From Thalassiosira profunda (taxonomy: Eukaryota; Bacillariophyta; Thalassiosirophyceae; Thalassiosirales; Thalassiosiraceae): DNA of 11,248 bases. The notes below the pieces were generated by a model. The model worked only from the letters and a program-made list of their open reading frames with translations, did not search any database and had not been told where the DNA came from. The DNA is taken from contig JALLAP010000649.1 in assembly GCA_036939355.1 (NCBI GenBank), forward strand, positions 1-11,248, written 5' to 3'. Below are positions 1 through 7,085 of the stretch, piece after piece. Each line of letters opens with the position of its first letter. Within the stretch, counting starts at the first letter, position 1. The position numbers and the translations under genes were made by a program.

Positions 1-133
1 GCTTCTTCTTCTTTTTACTGCTGGTATTGCCCATTTCAATGTCGCCGCCGCCACCAGCGCCGTTGGTTGGGCCGCTGTCCTCTTGGGCCCAGGAGGGAAC
101 ATCTCCCTGCAATTCTGCGAGCCGGTCGTTCAT
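1..133 (-). CDS. Syntaxin-like (Qa-SNARE) N-terminus, partial
   Basis: A minus-strand frame begins at the ATG at 131-133 and stays open to the window edge, giving 44 residues. It starts MNDRLAELQG, continues with PSWAQED, a Gly-rich linker, DIEMGN, and then a run of lysines. The MxDRLxEL start followed by an acidic DIEM segment resembles the N-terminal region of syntaxins, the Qa-SNAREs of membrane fusion, which would be followed by an Habc helical bundle, a SNARE helix and a C-terminal membrane anchor. None of those domains lies inside the window, so the call rests on the N-terminal peptide alone. The frame is consistent codon by codon and has no stop. It is divergent from the SRPBCC gene at 776, sharing about 640 bp of upstream DNA. 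It could instead be another protein with a similar charged start. Confidence 0.55.
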   Translation of the reverse strand, partial: MNDRLAELQGDVPSWAQEDSGPTNGAGGGGDIEMGNTSSKKKKK

Positions 134-775
134 GGTGCCGTTGTTTTTTGTTGGAGGTGGACGCAACAGCGCAGCGGTCGACTGTTTGGTGCACCCTACT
201 CTACCGCTGCTAAGCACCGCAGCCCAACCGCTTTTAGAGCTTCGAGGGCCGCCGCCGGGCGGTCGTGAGGCGCGGGACGAGGAGCCGTGGGGGAGGTTGG
301 CGGCCGCAGCGCGTTGGGGGCCCGCGTTGCGTTGAGTGAGGTTGAGTGGGTGCGGGGTGGGACGAGAGGCTCATCTCAAGGTGCACCTTCTATTTGGGAC
401 TCCTTGATACACGGGAAACCAACTCAAGATGCCTGTCTTCCTCCCCACCACGTCTTCCGCTCGCGGCCAGATTTTTGACAGGCAAGAAGTGGCATGAACC
501 TTCCTCCGCCCTCGGCCGTGGCCACCACGACGGCACCCCCTCTTATTAACAAGTAGTCAGCGTTTGGTGCATTTGACTCAGGCGGTAGCCATCAATTCTG
601 AGCAAGCGTCATGGCTGGAGCACGGCACGATGCGAGGACGACGGGCGAGGAGGGATCGTGCTCCTGTGCCGATGGAGGGGAGGGGCTCATAAAACACTCG
701 TGCTCGTCGTAGGAATCGATTGGTCCAGCAATTGCAATCGCACAGTCAACCGAGGCATTTGCAATTATCACCGAG
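134..775. other. Divergent intergenic region (syntaxin-like / SRPBCC)
   Basis: This GC-rich stretch lies between two divergently transcribed genes and should hold both promoters and 5' UTRs. No convincing protein is seen; the short frames here are Arg/Pro-rich and look accidental. Visible details are G-runs around 320-362, a short upstream frame (ATG at 611, TAG at 710-712, 33 residues) ahead of the SRPBCC start, and two TTGCAAT motifs just before that start (732-738 and 759-765). No tRNA-like structure or transposon end was recognised. Confidence 0.6.
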
Positions 776-2017
776 ATGAGGGCTGTCGCAATCCATCGCC
801 GCCGCGCGAGGCTCCTTCCCGTCCTTTTGTGCATCATGCAAATCTGCTCATCTGTCACGAGCCCATTTGCGCCGATAGTGACCGCGTTTGCGCCACCGGC
901 TCCCCAACTTCATGTACAGCGCCGAGTCTACTTGCAGCAACCACCTGCTCATTTCGATTACAGAAACACCCATCGCGGGTCGTCCGCGAAGGGAGCAGTT
1001 GCGACCAAGAGAAGCAGGCAGGCCCCTCCAGTCATGTCCAAAATCAAGTCGCCGAACAACCAATACAGTCAGTTCCAGAAGGAAGGAGTCCTTGTGGGCA
1101 TTGAGGCCACGTCTCCCAACTCGCGACGGATCTCAGGCGAAGTCGTCATGAACATTCCGATCGATGATATCTTCGCCATACTCACCGACTACAACAACCT
1201 GAGCACCCATGTTCCAAACCTGGTGGAGAGCAAAGTGATCAACAACGGCGGAAGGATCGTGGGTGGACGGCCGAGGGTATACCAGAGAGGGGCCCAGAAG
1301 ATTTTTGGGTTCGAGTTTGGTGCGGATGTCACGATGGACATGAGTGAATGCGTTCACCATAATGATGACCAGGACGCCGATGGTCGACCCAAGGTGTACT
1401 CAGTTGATTTCACGTGCGTGGACTCCCAGTTCTTTTCCCAATTCGATGGCTCGTGGATCTTGGAGGAGTATGCAAACTGCAAAACGATGGTGCGGTACAT
1501 TGTGGACGTTCGGCCGAAGGGTGTGGTCCCGGTTGCCGCTCTGGAATGGCGCATCAAAGAGGATGTACCGTTGAACGTAGTCGCCGTGTCGAACGCAGCC
1601 AGCGCGAGATGGGCAGAGAGGAGGGCTAAGAAGCAATCTTCACTCAACAAACAAACGGTGGCAATCCCTAAGACTCCGCTCCAGCCAGTGGCTCAACCGC
1701 AGCCCGTAGCACCGCGTTTCAATCCACTGCAACGACTGACGGATCAGGCAGCCTCCAGCCTCAAACGAACTGCGAAATCGCTCCTGCCAAGCCCTGTCCT
1801 CTCCACGGCGAAGCAGGCCATAAGGGCTCTGAACAACTCCAATCCGGCAGGGGCAACGCCTCGAGCGGCGCCAACCATGTCTATCAAGATTGACAGCAAA
1901 AGCACTAGCGGCAACCGCAATCGCAAGCCAATCAGGAGGCGGACAAAGAATAGAAAGATGAGCGACACTGACTGGTATCCGGACGAGACGATGCAGATGT
2001 ACCTGAAAGATTCTTGA
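776..2017 (+). CDS. Plastid-targeted SRPBCC (COQ10/START-like) protein
   Basis: A single-exon frame of 413 residues. Residues 1-38 form a signal peptide (basic start, then hydrophobic LLPVLLCIMQIC) ending at VTA-FAPP, the diatom plastid motif with Phe after the cleavage site. A basic transit-like stretch runs to about residue 95. Residues about 118-275 match the SRPBCC fold of the polyketide cyclase/dehydrase, lipid-transport and COQ10 group: SGEVVMNIPIDDIFAILTDY, then a PNLVESKVI strand, QFDGSWILEE, YIVDVRPKG, and the closing helix KEDVPLNVVAVSNAA. Plant and cyanobacterial relatives have this same order. Family members bind hydrophobic ligands such as quinones or lipids; the ligand here is unknown. 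Residues 276-395 are a Pro/Ala/basic, probably disordered tail, and the end carries DTDWYPDETMQMYLKDS. The ATG at 776 is chosen because it heads the signal peptide. Confidence 0.85.
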   Translation: MRAVAIHRRRARLLPVLLCIMQICSSVTSPFAPIVTAFAPPAPQLHVQRRVYLQQPPAHFDYRNTHRGSSAKGAVATKRSRQAPPVMSKIKSPNNQYSQFQKEGVLVGIEATSPNSRRISGEVVMNIPIDDIFAILTDYNNLSTHVPNLVESKVINNGGRIVGGRPRVYQRGAQKIFGFEFGADVTMDMSECVHHNDDQDADGRPKVYSVDFTCVDSQFFSQFDGSWILEEYANCKTMVRYIVDVRPKGVVPVAALEWRIKEDVPLNVVAVSNAASARWAERRAKKQSSLNKQTVAIPKTPLQPVAQPQPVAPRFNPLQRLTDQAASSLKRTAKSLLPSPVLSTAKQAIRALNNSNPAGATPRAAPTMSIKIDSKSTSGNRNRKPIRRRTKNRKMSDTDWYPDETMQMYLKDS

Positions 2018-2141
2018 CTCGACCAACCATTTTCACTGAACATAAACCAATAGAGATAGATGCAAATTTTCCCTACATGGCTTTACTTCACTGTTAAGCA
2101 TAGCAAAGCAAAGCCTCTATCTCCTCGTCATGACCACATTG
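2018..2141. other. Short convergent 3' intergenic region
   Basis: This AT-richer 124 bp separates the stop codons of the SRPBCC gene (plus) and the 308-residue gene (minus), so it must hold both 3' ends. GAGATAGA at 2053-2060 and TCTATCTC at 2116-2123 form an 8-bp inverted repeat with a long loop, which is weak evidence for structure. There is no canonical AATAAA signal. Confidence 0.5.
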
Positions 2142-3068
2142 TCATGAACTGTCGGCGATGGCGGCACCGCACGTCAAAAGCGACGACAGCTTCTTGACCT
2201 CCTCGCTGAAGCCGGGGAACCAATCGTCCTCCGACACAACAACACAGTACTTATCCAGGCTGCAAGGATTTCCTGGCCTTTCGTTGGATGATGCGTTGCT
2301 TTGTACAAAGTCGGATTGCTCGGAGGTACCATCGGTTGGCACCGGCGAGGGCACGTCTTCCTCCTCGAAGGAAGCATACCGATCCATGTTGGCCGTGTCC
2401 TTTGCCGCAACTGGCTTCGCCGGAGATACCTCAGTATCTTTCATCAAATCATCAATAGGTACCTTGCAGATATCGTAATCATCCGAATCAAATGATTCCA
2501 GTTCGTAATCCTCTTCCAATCCGATTGGAATGAACTTGAAGGCCGGGCTGACCTCCACTGGCAACTCGTCCGATCCGGTGCGTGGCCGACACCCCTCCGA
2601 GGTACTGCTGGTCGACCTTTGGTACGAAGGATTGTTTCCACTGATAGACATTGGCTGCCGTCGCTCCCAAGCCGAGTGGTCTATCGAATGATTCGAGCCA
2701 GACTTTCGGCAATGCTTTAGCGTCGCCGGAAGCTTCTTCTGCGCCTTCTTGCTCTGATACGGCGACGATGGAGTCGTCGAAGCCTTGCCGCTGTTCATTC
2801 GGCGCATGCCCAGCTTGCTGCCGCCACGCTGCAACCCCTGTATCCCATTGATCGCCCCTGGTGGAGACGATGGCGAGATGCGCTGCACTGTAGGGAAGAT
2901 AAGCACGCCCTCCTTGTCGATGGTCGAAGAGCACGGAGAGACCTCGTCGTCGGAGACCACGGCGGTCGCCGCTGATCTGGAAGCGACGCCGATTGGGAAG
3001 GCGAAGGCCTTCTTGAACGCATTCTTGGCCGTCTTTCCTTGCCGCCGCTTCTTGGTGGTGTCCATCAT
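2142..3068 (-). CDS. Unrecognised disordered Ser-rich acidic/basic protein
   Basis: A single-exon minus-strand frame of 308 residues; I do not recognise a family. The start is a double ATG in the context AACCATGATGG. Residues 5-20 are strongly basic (KKRRQGKTAKNAFKK) and could act as a nuclear signal. Residues 40-170 are rich in Ser, Pro, Gly and basic residues and look disordered. Residues 183-200 and 235-239 are acidic (EEDYELESFDSDDYD and EEED). The last 30 residues contain DDWFPGFSEEVKKLSSLL, which may be a short amphipathic helix and the most structured part. No signal peptide or membrane segment is seen in this frame. The gene converges on the SRPBCC gene, with 124 bp between stops. Its upstream DNA holds a diverged tandem repeat and the AGGACGCGTGAC/TACGTACGTA module. 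A regulatory or scaffold role is only a guess. Confidence 0.65.
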   Translation of the reverse strand: MMDTTKKRRQGKTAKNAFKKAFAFPIGVASRSAATAVVSDDEVSPCSSTIDKEGVLIFPTVQRISPSSPPGAINGIQGLQRGGSKLGMRRMNSGKASTTPSSPYQSKKAQKKLPATLKHCRKSGSNHSIDHSAWERRQPMSISGNNPSYQRSTSSTSEGCRPRTGSDELPVEVSPAFKFIPIGLEEDYELESFDSDDYDICKVPIDDLMKDTEVSPAKPVAAKDTANMDRYASFEEEDVPSPVPTDGTSEQSDFVQSNASSNERPGNPCSLDKYCVVVSEDDWFPGFSEEVKKLSSLLTCGAAIADSS

Positions 3069-3089
3069 GGTTGCGTGGGTTGTGGGTTG

Positions 3090-3204
3090 TGGTTGCAGCA
3101 GACGCCAAACAGCCCAGCAATGCGGCTAGGGTTGTGGCGGAGGCGATGATGGTTGCAGCAGACGCCACGGCCGCTATGCCGAGAGGGTTGTGGGGGAGGG
3201 ATGA
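3090..3204. repeat. Two-copy diverged tandem repeat upstream of the 308-residue gene
   Basis: Copy one (3090-3149) and copy two (3150-3204) both begin with TGGTTGCAGCAGACGCCA, identical over 18 bases. Both end with a second conserved block, GGGTTGTGG followed by a G-rich stretch and GATGA. The middle 17-21 bases differ. A weaker third unit, TGGTTGC plus GGGTTGTGG, can be seen at 3068-3086 and reaches the start codon. The repeat would lie in the 5' UTR or proximal promoter of the minus-strand gene starting at 3068. Confidence 0.75.
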
Positions 3205-3289
3205 AGAGGAGGGCCGCCAGCAATGCCAACTGCTTCAAACTTTGAGGTGCGCGGTGGACCTTCGTTGCCCTTTCTCGCCTCACGGCTGA

Positions 3290-3325
3290 AGGACGCGTGA
3301 CGCTCGTAGGTAAGTACGTACGTAA
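3290..3325 (-). promoter_or_regulatory. Candidate upstream module: GTCACGCGTCCT with TACGTACGTA
   Basis: On the plus strand this reads AGGACGCGTGAC (3290-3301), a 13-base gap, then the palindrome TACGTACGTA (3315-3324) inside AAGTACGTACGTAA. It lies about 220-255 bp upstream of the ATG at 3068. The same pair, in the same order and at nearly the same distance from a start codon, occurs upstream of the M3 peptidase gene at 9610-9663. TACGTA and ACGCGT cores resemble binding sites of bZIP-type and MluI-box factors in other eukaryotes; that link is inference. Confidence 0.5.
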
Positions 3326-3722
3326 AGAGCTGAACATCAGAGCTCCCAACAACTCCCAAATCACTTGACGCTTGACGGGATGCCCTCGCCCCCCGGCCCC
3401 TCTCCGACCATCGAGAGAAGGGCTAAGTTTGTTTGTCATGGAGGCAGCTTCTTATACAGAGCAAATTGGAAGCATCACCGAAAGCAAAATCCTTCTGCTC
3501 TCAGTTGAGCGCCAAGGGCCGGTGCCGAGTAAGGATCGGTTCTTATGTTAGACATTCATTTTTAGTAGAGTGCGACCCTGTTGATTCTTCTTGATCCACC
3601 TAATTCATTTTACCTGAAGAGGACGGAACTGAATCGGCCCGTATCAGATCGCATCTCCCGTTATCGGGGAAGGATCACTACCAAACACAACACGTGCCCC
3701 TTGTGCGACGCCACTGTTTTTT

Positions 3723-4193
3723 CTACCTGTACATATCCATCGAATCGCTCGCCTCATTCAAGATCTGCTTCATCTCATCGCTCGCATACATCAACCGCTC
3801 CACCTCGGGCCCCGCCCCCGCCGCGGTCAGCTGCTCAGAAAGAGCCTTCAGTTCGTCTAATTTCCTCTCCAACTTTCCAGTCAATATGTCCAACCCCTGC
3901 ACCAGCGGAGCGTACTCCTCCCTCCTTGGCCCATCGTCCACCGTCCTGGCCCGGGAATCGGCCGCCTCGAGCTCCTCGACGATGTCCCACGCGACGCGGC
4001 ACCGTTCCGAGTCCGGGCCTTCCTCCGCGCATACTCGCTCGGCCTCGGCGATGGCCTCGGTGGCGGAGCGGTAGAGGTTCAGCGCTTTGCTTTCGCGGAT
4101 TGATCTTTGCGATTGTTGATTGTTGTTGGGCGTGAATGCCAGCGAGGCGGCGGGCAGAAGCGCGAGGAACACGACACGTGATGGTGATCTCAT
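3723..4193 (-). CDS. CP12-like Calvin-cycle regulator, plastid-targeted
   Basis: A 156-residue protein starting at the ATG at 4191-4193; the frame is open six codons further upstream but offers no ATG there. Residues 1-19 are a signal peptide (VVFLALLPAASLA) followed by FTP, the diatom plastid-import motif. Residues 54-75 carry the CP12 signature: Cys55 and Cys65, nine residues apart, and then AWDIVEEL (68-75). In plants and algae CP12 is a redox-switched linker that binds GAPDH and phosphoribulokinase and inhibits them in the dark. The C-terminal cysteine pair that usually contacts GAPDH is absent. Instead, residues 92-125 show leucines in a heptad-like pattern (97, 101, 104, 108, 112, 115, 118, 122), and the tail 129-156 is also helical-looking. 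I recall that a diatom CP12 has been described as dimeric and helix-rich, which would fit. The gene is divergent from the broken M3 peptidase. Confidence 0.82.
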   Translation of the reverse strand: MRSPSRVVFLALLPAASLAFTPNNNQQSQRSIRESKALNLYRSATEAIAEAERVCAEEGPDSERCRVAWDIVEELEAADSRARTVDDGPRREEYAPLVQGLDILTGKLERKLDELKALSEQLTAAGAGPEVERLMYASDEMKQILNEASDSMDMYR

Positions 4194-4199
4194 CTTCGC

Positions 4200-4241
4200 G
4201 GTATCTTGCAATTCGATCGATGGGTATCTTGCAAAACTCGA
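4200..4241. repeat. 23-bp tandem repeat just upstream of the CP12 start
   Basis: GGTATCTTGCAA occurs at 4200-4211 and again at 4223-4234, 23 bases apart. Each copy is followed within a few bases by TCGAT (TTCGATCG after the first, AACTCGATTG after the second). The repeat lies 7-48 bp upstream of the CP12 ATG, so it would be in the 5' UTR or core promoter of that minus-strand gene. Confidence 0.7.
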
Positions 4242-4492
4242 TTGTTGTCAGCGTACGGCGCCGAGAAGTATGGTAATAAGGGGGCTGCGGGGCAGCGAGG
4301 CGAGCGCGGGAGCTCGGGCAAAGAGGTGGGGGTCGGGGAAGAGAGTGTGGCGTGTGTGTGCGACGGAAGCGCAGGGAAGAGGCAGGGAAGCGGTGCGAGG
4401 CTTGGCCGGGCTTTCGGGCCAGCCCGCCTTTCATTGCCTTTCCCTGAAACCACAAGACAACAACCAACAACAACGACCTCTCCGCGACGCTT

Positions 4493-6925
4493 ATGCTCTG
4501 GGCGCCCCCTCTCGTCGCCCTCTACCTCCTCCACGCCCTCGCAATGACCCTCCCCGCCGTCGCATCACCCACCGATTCCGTCGTGGCGTCGGCCACCTCG
4601 AAAGAATGCGCCGTCACCAGCAACGGCCCAGCCGTCGAATCGGCCAACCCCTTGCTCCGCAGCTGGGCCGACCAGCCCTTCCACCTGCCCCCCTTCAAGG
4701 ACATCGAGGCCGAGAACTTCGAGCCCGCGTTCGAGGCGGCCATGGCCGAACATATTGCCGATTTGGAGGCCATCGCCAACTCCCCTGCGGAGGACTTCGA
4801 CTCGGTGTTGGGTGCCTACGATCGTGCGGGTGGCTTGTTGGGGAAGGTGGGTGCCGTGTTCGACAACTACACCGGCAGCCTGAACACCCCCGACATTCAG
4901 AAGGTGGACACCAAGATGGCCCCAATTTTGTCGCGCCATTACTCGCGTTCCTACGACATCCCCGGACTCTTCGAGAAGATCGAGAAGCTGTATGAAGTGA
5001 GGGAGGAGAAACAGAAGAGCGGGGAGTGGACCGGGGAGCAGGCCCGGCTAGCCGAGCGTGTCTATGTGAAATTTGTTCGGATGGGGGCCAAGTTCGATGC
5101 GGCGACGAAGGGGGAGTATGCGGACATTCAGGGTGAGTGTTTTGTGCACATCTTGTGCACGTGAGCTTGTGTTGCAGTTGCACCATTGCAACGGAGGACA
5201 AATGATGATCAACTTATACTTAGACATGTCTGAACATTTGTTGAAGACAAATGCAGTGTCCGATGTTCTCCTTGACCATTTGCGTTGGATTGGCACTTCA
5301 TATTGCAACACACGCATTTAACATCTTTTCCCCGCTGTTCCAGCTCAACTGGCGACTCTGCAGACGCAGTTCTCTCAGAATGTGCTGAAGGACGAGGAGG
5401 AGTGGGAGCTTGTCCTCACCGAGGCAGAAATGGAGGGATGTCCCGCAGACATCATTGCGGCTGCTCGGCAGGCGGCGGTGGATAGGAACAAGGGACCCGA
5501 TGATCACGTCATCACGCTCGGCAGGTCGCTGGTGGAGCCATTCCTGTCTTACGCCTCGCGCAGGGATCTGCGCAAGACCGTCTTTGACGCCTTCTCCAAG
5601 AGAGGAGAGCTCTCGCCCGAACGTGACAATCTGAAGCTTGCGGTGGAAACCCTTCGTCTTCGGAAGCGCCAGGCAGAGCTGCACGGGAAGAAGTCCTTCG
5701 CCGAGTATCAGTTCTCGGACACGATGGCGCAGACGCCGGATAACGGAATGAAACTTCTGACGGATGTCTGGTCGAAGGCGAAGGATGCGGCCAACAAGGA
5801 AAGGGAGATGATGGAAGCCTTCTTGCAAGAGAAGGGAGAGACACTGGAGGGGGGAATTGAACCGTGGGATTGGCGGTTCTACGCCGAGCAAGTCCGTTTG
5901 GCGAAGTTCGATTTCGACGAGAGCGAGATGAAGCCCTTCTTCAGCCTGGATGCCGTGACCGAGGCTGTCTTTGACGTCTCAAACAAGCTGTATGACTCAA
6001 GTATATTCTGCGGAAGGACATCCAGGGTTATCACCCGGATGTGAACGTGTACGAGGTGCACAATGAGACGGATGAACTGGTCGCAATCTTCTTGCACGAC
6101 AACTATGCCCGAGCGCACAAGTCCTCAGGGGCCTGGATGAGCGAGTTCCGCACCCAGACGAAGAACCTGGCCCCAGGAGACGACCCAATGGAGGGCATTC
6201 CAATTGTCGTCAACAACAACAACTTTGTCAGGGGCAAAGACAACACGCTGCTGTCGTTCGATGACGGAACGACATTGTTCCATGAGATGGGACACGGGCA
6301 TCACGGGATGTTGAGTGATGCCACATACGAGTATGTGGCTTCGACCAACGTTCTGAAGGACTGGGTGGAGTTGCCCTCTCAGTTGATGGAACATTGGTTG
6401 GGAGAACCGTAAGTCCTAAGGAAGCACGCGAAGCACTACCAAACTGGAGCGGTTGTTCCGGACGACCTCCTCAATCGGTTCAAGAAGGCAGAGCTGTTCA
6501 ACGAGGGATTTGCAACCATCGAGTACACTGCATGTGCAATGCTCGACATTGCCCTTCACTCTCTGGAAGCCTATGGCGAGGACTTTGATCTGGGGAAGTT
6601 TGAGCGGGAATACCTCGAGAAGATTGGCATTCCGGCAGGCATCGTGATGCGGCACCGCCCTGCGCACTTTCAGCACCTCTTCGCCAGTTCCTCCTACGCG
6701 TCTGGGTATTATGTGTATCTTTGGGCTCAGGTTCTTGATTGCGACGTCTTCGGCGCGTTCAAGGAAACGGGCGACGTGTTTGATGCAGAGACTGCTAGGA
6801 GGTGCAAGGAATTGATCTACTCCTCCGGTAACACGAAGCCTCCACAGGAGCTCTTCCGGGCATTCCGAGGACGTGAGCCTGACGCGACTTTCATGCTCAA
6901 GGACAGGGGCTTGATTCCTGAGTAA
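4493..6925 (+). pseudogene. M3-family zinc oligopeptidase copy with frameshift and premature stop
   Basis: The homologous frame starts at the ATG at 4493 with an ordinary signal peptide (LVALYLLHALAMTLPAVAS, no Phe after the cleavage site). It enters the M3 region at NPLLRSWADQPFHLPPF, is interrupted by an intron (5133-5343), and resumes. The family hydrolyses short peptides with one zinc held by HExxH and a distal Glu. Here these are HEMGH (6281-6295) and the Glu of DWVELPSQ (6368-6370), both present. Two lesions break it. First, a base is missing near 5994-5995 after FDVSNKLY, so the original frame ends at 6044. Second, a TAA at 6410-6412 stands where the paralogue has Glu. Beyond each lesion, similarity to the minus-strand copy resumes at once and runs to the TAA at 6923-6925. 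Without lesions it would encode about 740 residues. Conservation elsewhere suggests recent decay or sequencing errors. Confidence 0.75.
5133..5343 (+). other. Spliceosomal GT-AG intron in the plus-strand M3 copy
   Basis: The paralogue reads ADIQAELATLQ without a break. Here ADIQ is followed by GTGAGT at 5133, and similarity resumes as QLATLQ after a pyrimidine-rich tract ending in TTCCAG at 5343. Joining 5132 to 5344 restores an Ala codon (phase 1) and keeps the frame. The intron is 211 bp long with in-frame stops. The minus-strand paralogue has no intron at this position. Confidence 0.88.
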
Positions 6926-6927
6926 AC

Positions 6928-6954
6928 GGCATCCGTTGCGCAGCAACGGATGCC
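6928..6954. repeat. Perfect 12-bp-stem hairpin in the shared 3' region
   Basis: GGCATCCGTTGC (6928-6939), a three-base loop GCA, and GCAACGGATGCC (6943-6954) form a perfect inverted repeat. It starts three bases after the stop codon of the plus-strand M3 copy. It also lies about 130 bp downstream of the stop of the minus-strand copy, so both transcripts could carry it. A role in 3'-end formation or transcript stability is possible but unproven. Confidence 0.8.
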
Positions 6955-7085
6955 CTGCCTGGGATGGCGAGAGTTTACATACCTACTGTTTGACAAATAG
7001 TGCGTTCTAAAGCTTCGGTTTATGTACACAACGTGCTCAGCTTCTCTCCGCCCATCCAGAAACGCTTTGGAAAGGCAATGTCTCT

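Larger units (their letters stand above)
3069..3722. other. Intergenic region upstream of the 308-residue gene
   Basis: This stretch separates two minus-strand genes: the promoter side of the 308-residue gene and the 3' side of the CP12-like gene. It holds a diverged tandem repeat (3090-3204), G-rich runs near 3185-3212, and the shared upstream module at 3290-3325. One minus-strand frame (3065-3439) is open for 124 codons but is Arg/Pro-rich, has no recognisable motif and overlaps the ATG of the next gene, so it is not called. The part from about 3440 to 3722 shows nothing notable. Confidence 0.55.

Noticed and set aside
2488..3168. Minus-strand frame starting with a signal-peptide-like Ala/Thr/Leu stretch (MASAATIIASATTLAALLG)
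   Set aside because: The hydrophobic start comes from the GCAGCA-rich tandem repeat read in a second frame, and the rest is Arg/Gly-rich with no domain. The overlapping 308-codon frame has a better start context and more plausible composition.
3181..3215. G-quadruplex in GGGTTGTGGGGGAGGG and following G-runs
   Set aside because: The fourth G-run is about ten bases away and the G-runs are part of the tandem repeat; the evidence is too weak to call.
4399..4424. Imperfect hairpin GGCTTGGCC / GGCCAGCC upstream of the plus-strand M3 copy
   Set aside because: The stem is eight base pairs with a bulge in very GC-rich DNA, so it is readily expected by chance.
4120..4995. Plus-strand 291-codon frame across the CP12/M3 upstream region
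   Set aside because: It is Arg/Pro-rich and overlaps the start of the M3 frame and the CP12 gene, which both have clear family motifs. It is a frame shadow of GC-rich DNA.
5985..6044. Programmed frameshift or short intron explaining the frame change in the plus-strand M3 copy
   Set aside because: No slippery heptamer precedes the shift. The only GT-AG candidate (5990-6025, 36 bp) would remove conserved residues and still run into the stop.
6410..6412. Stop-codon recoding as an amino acid
   Set aside because: The codon is TAA, not the TGA used for selenocysteine, and the aligned residue is Glu. No other in-frame TAA in the window suggests a variant code.
6409..6523. Intron starting at GTAAGT (6409-6414) that would remove the TAA
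   Set aside because: The sequence right after the TAA aligns with the paralogue (VLRKHAKHY against VLKEHATHF), and apart from a 12-bp one, no AG up to 6523 gives a length divisible by three. A nonsense change fits better.
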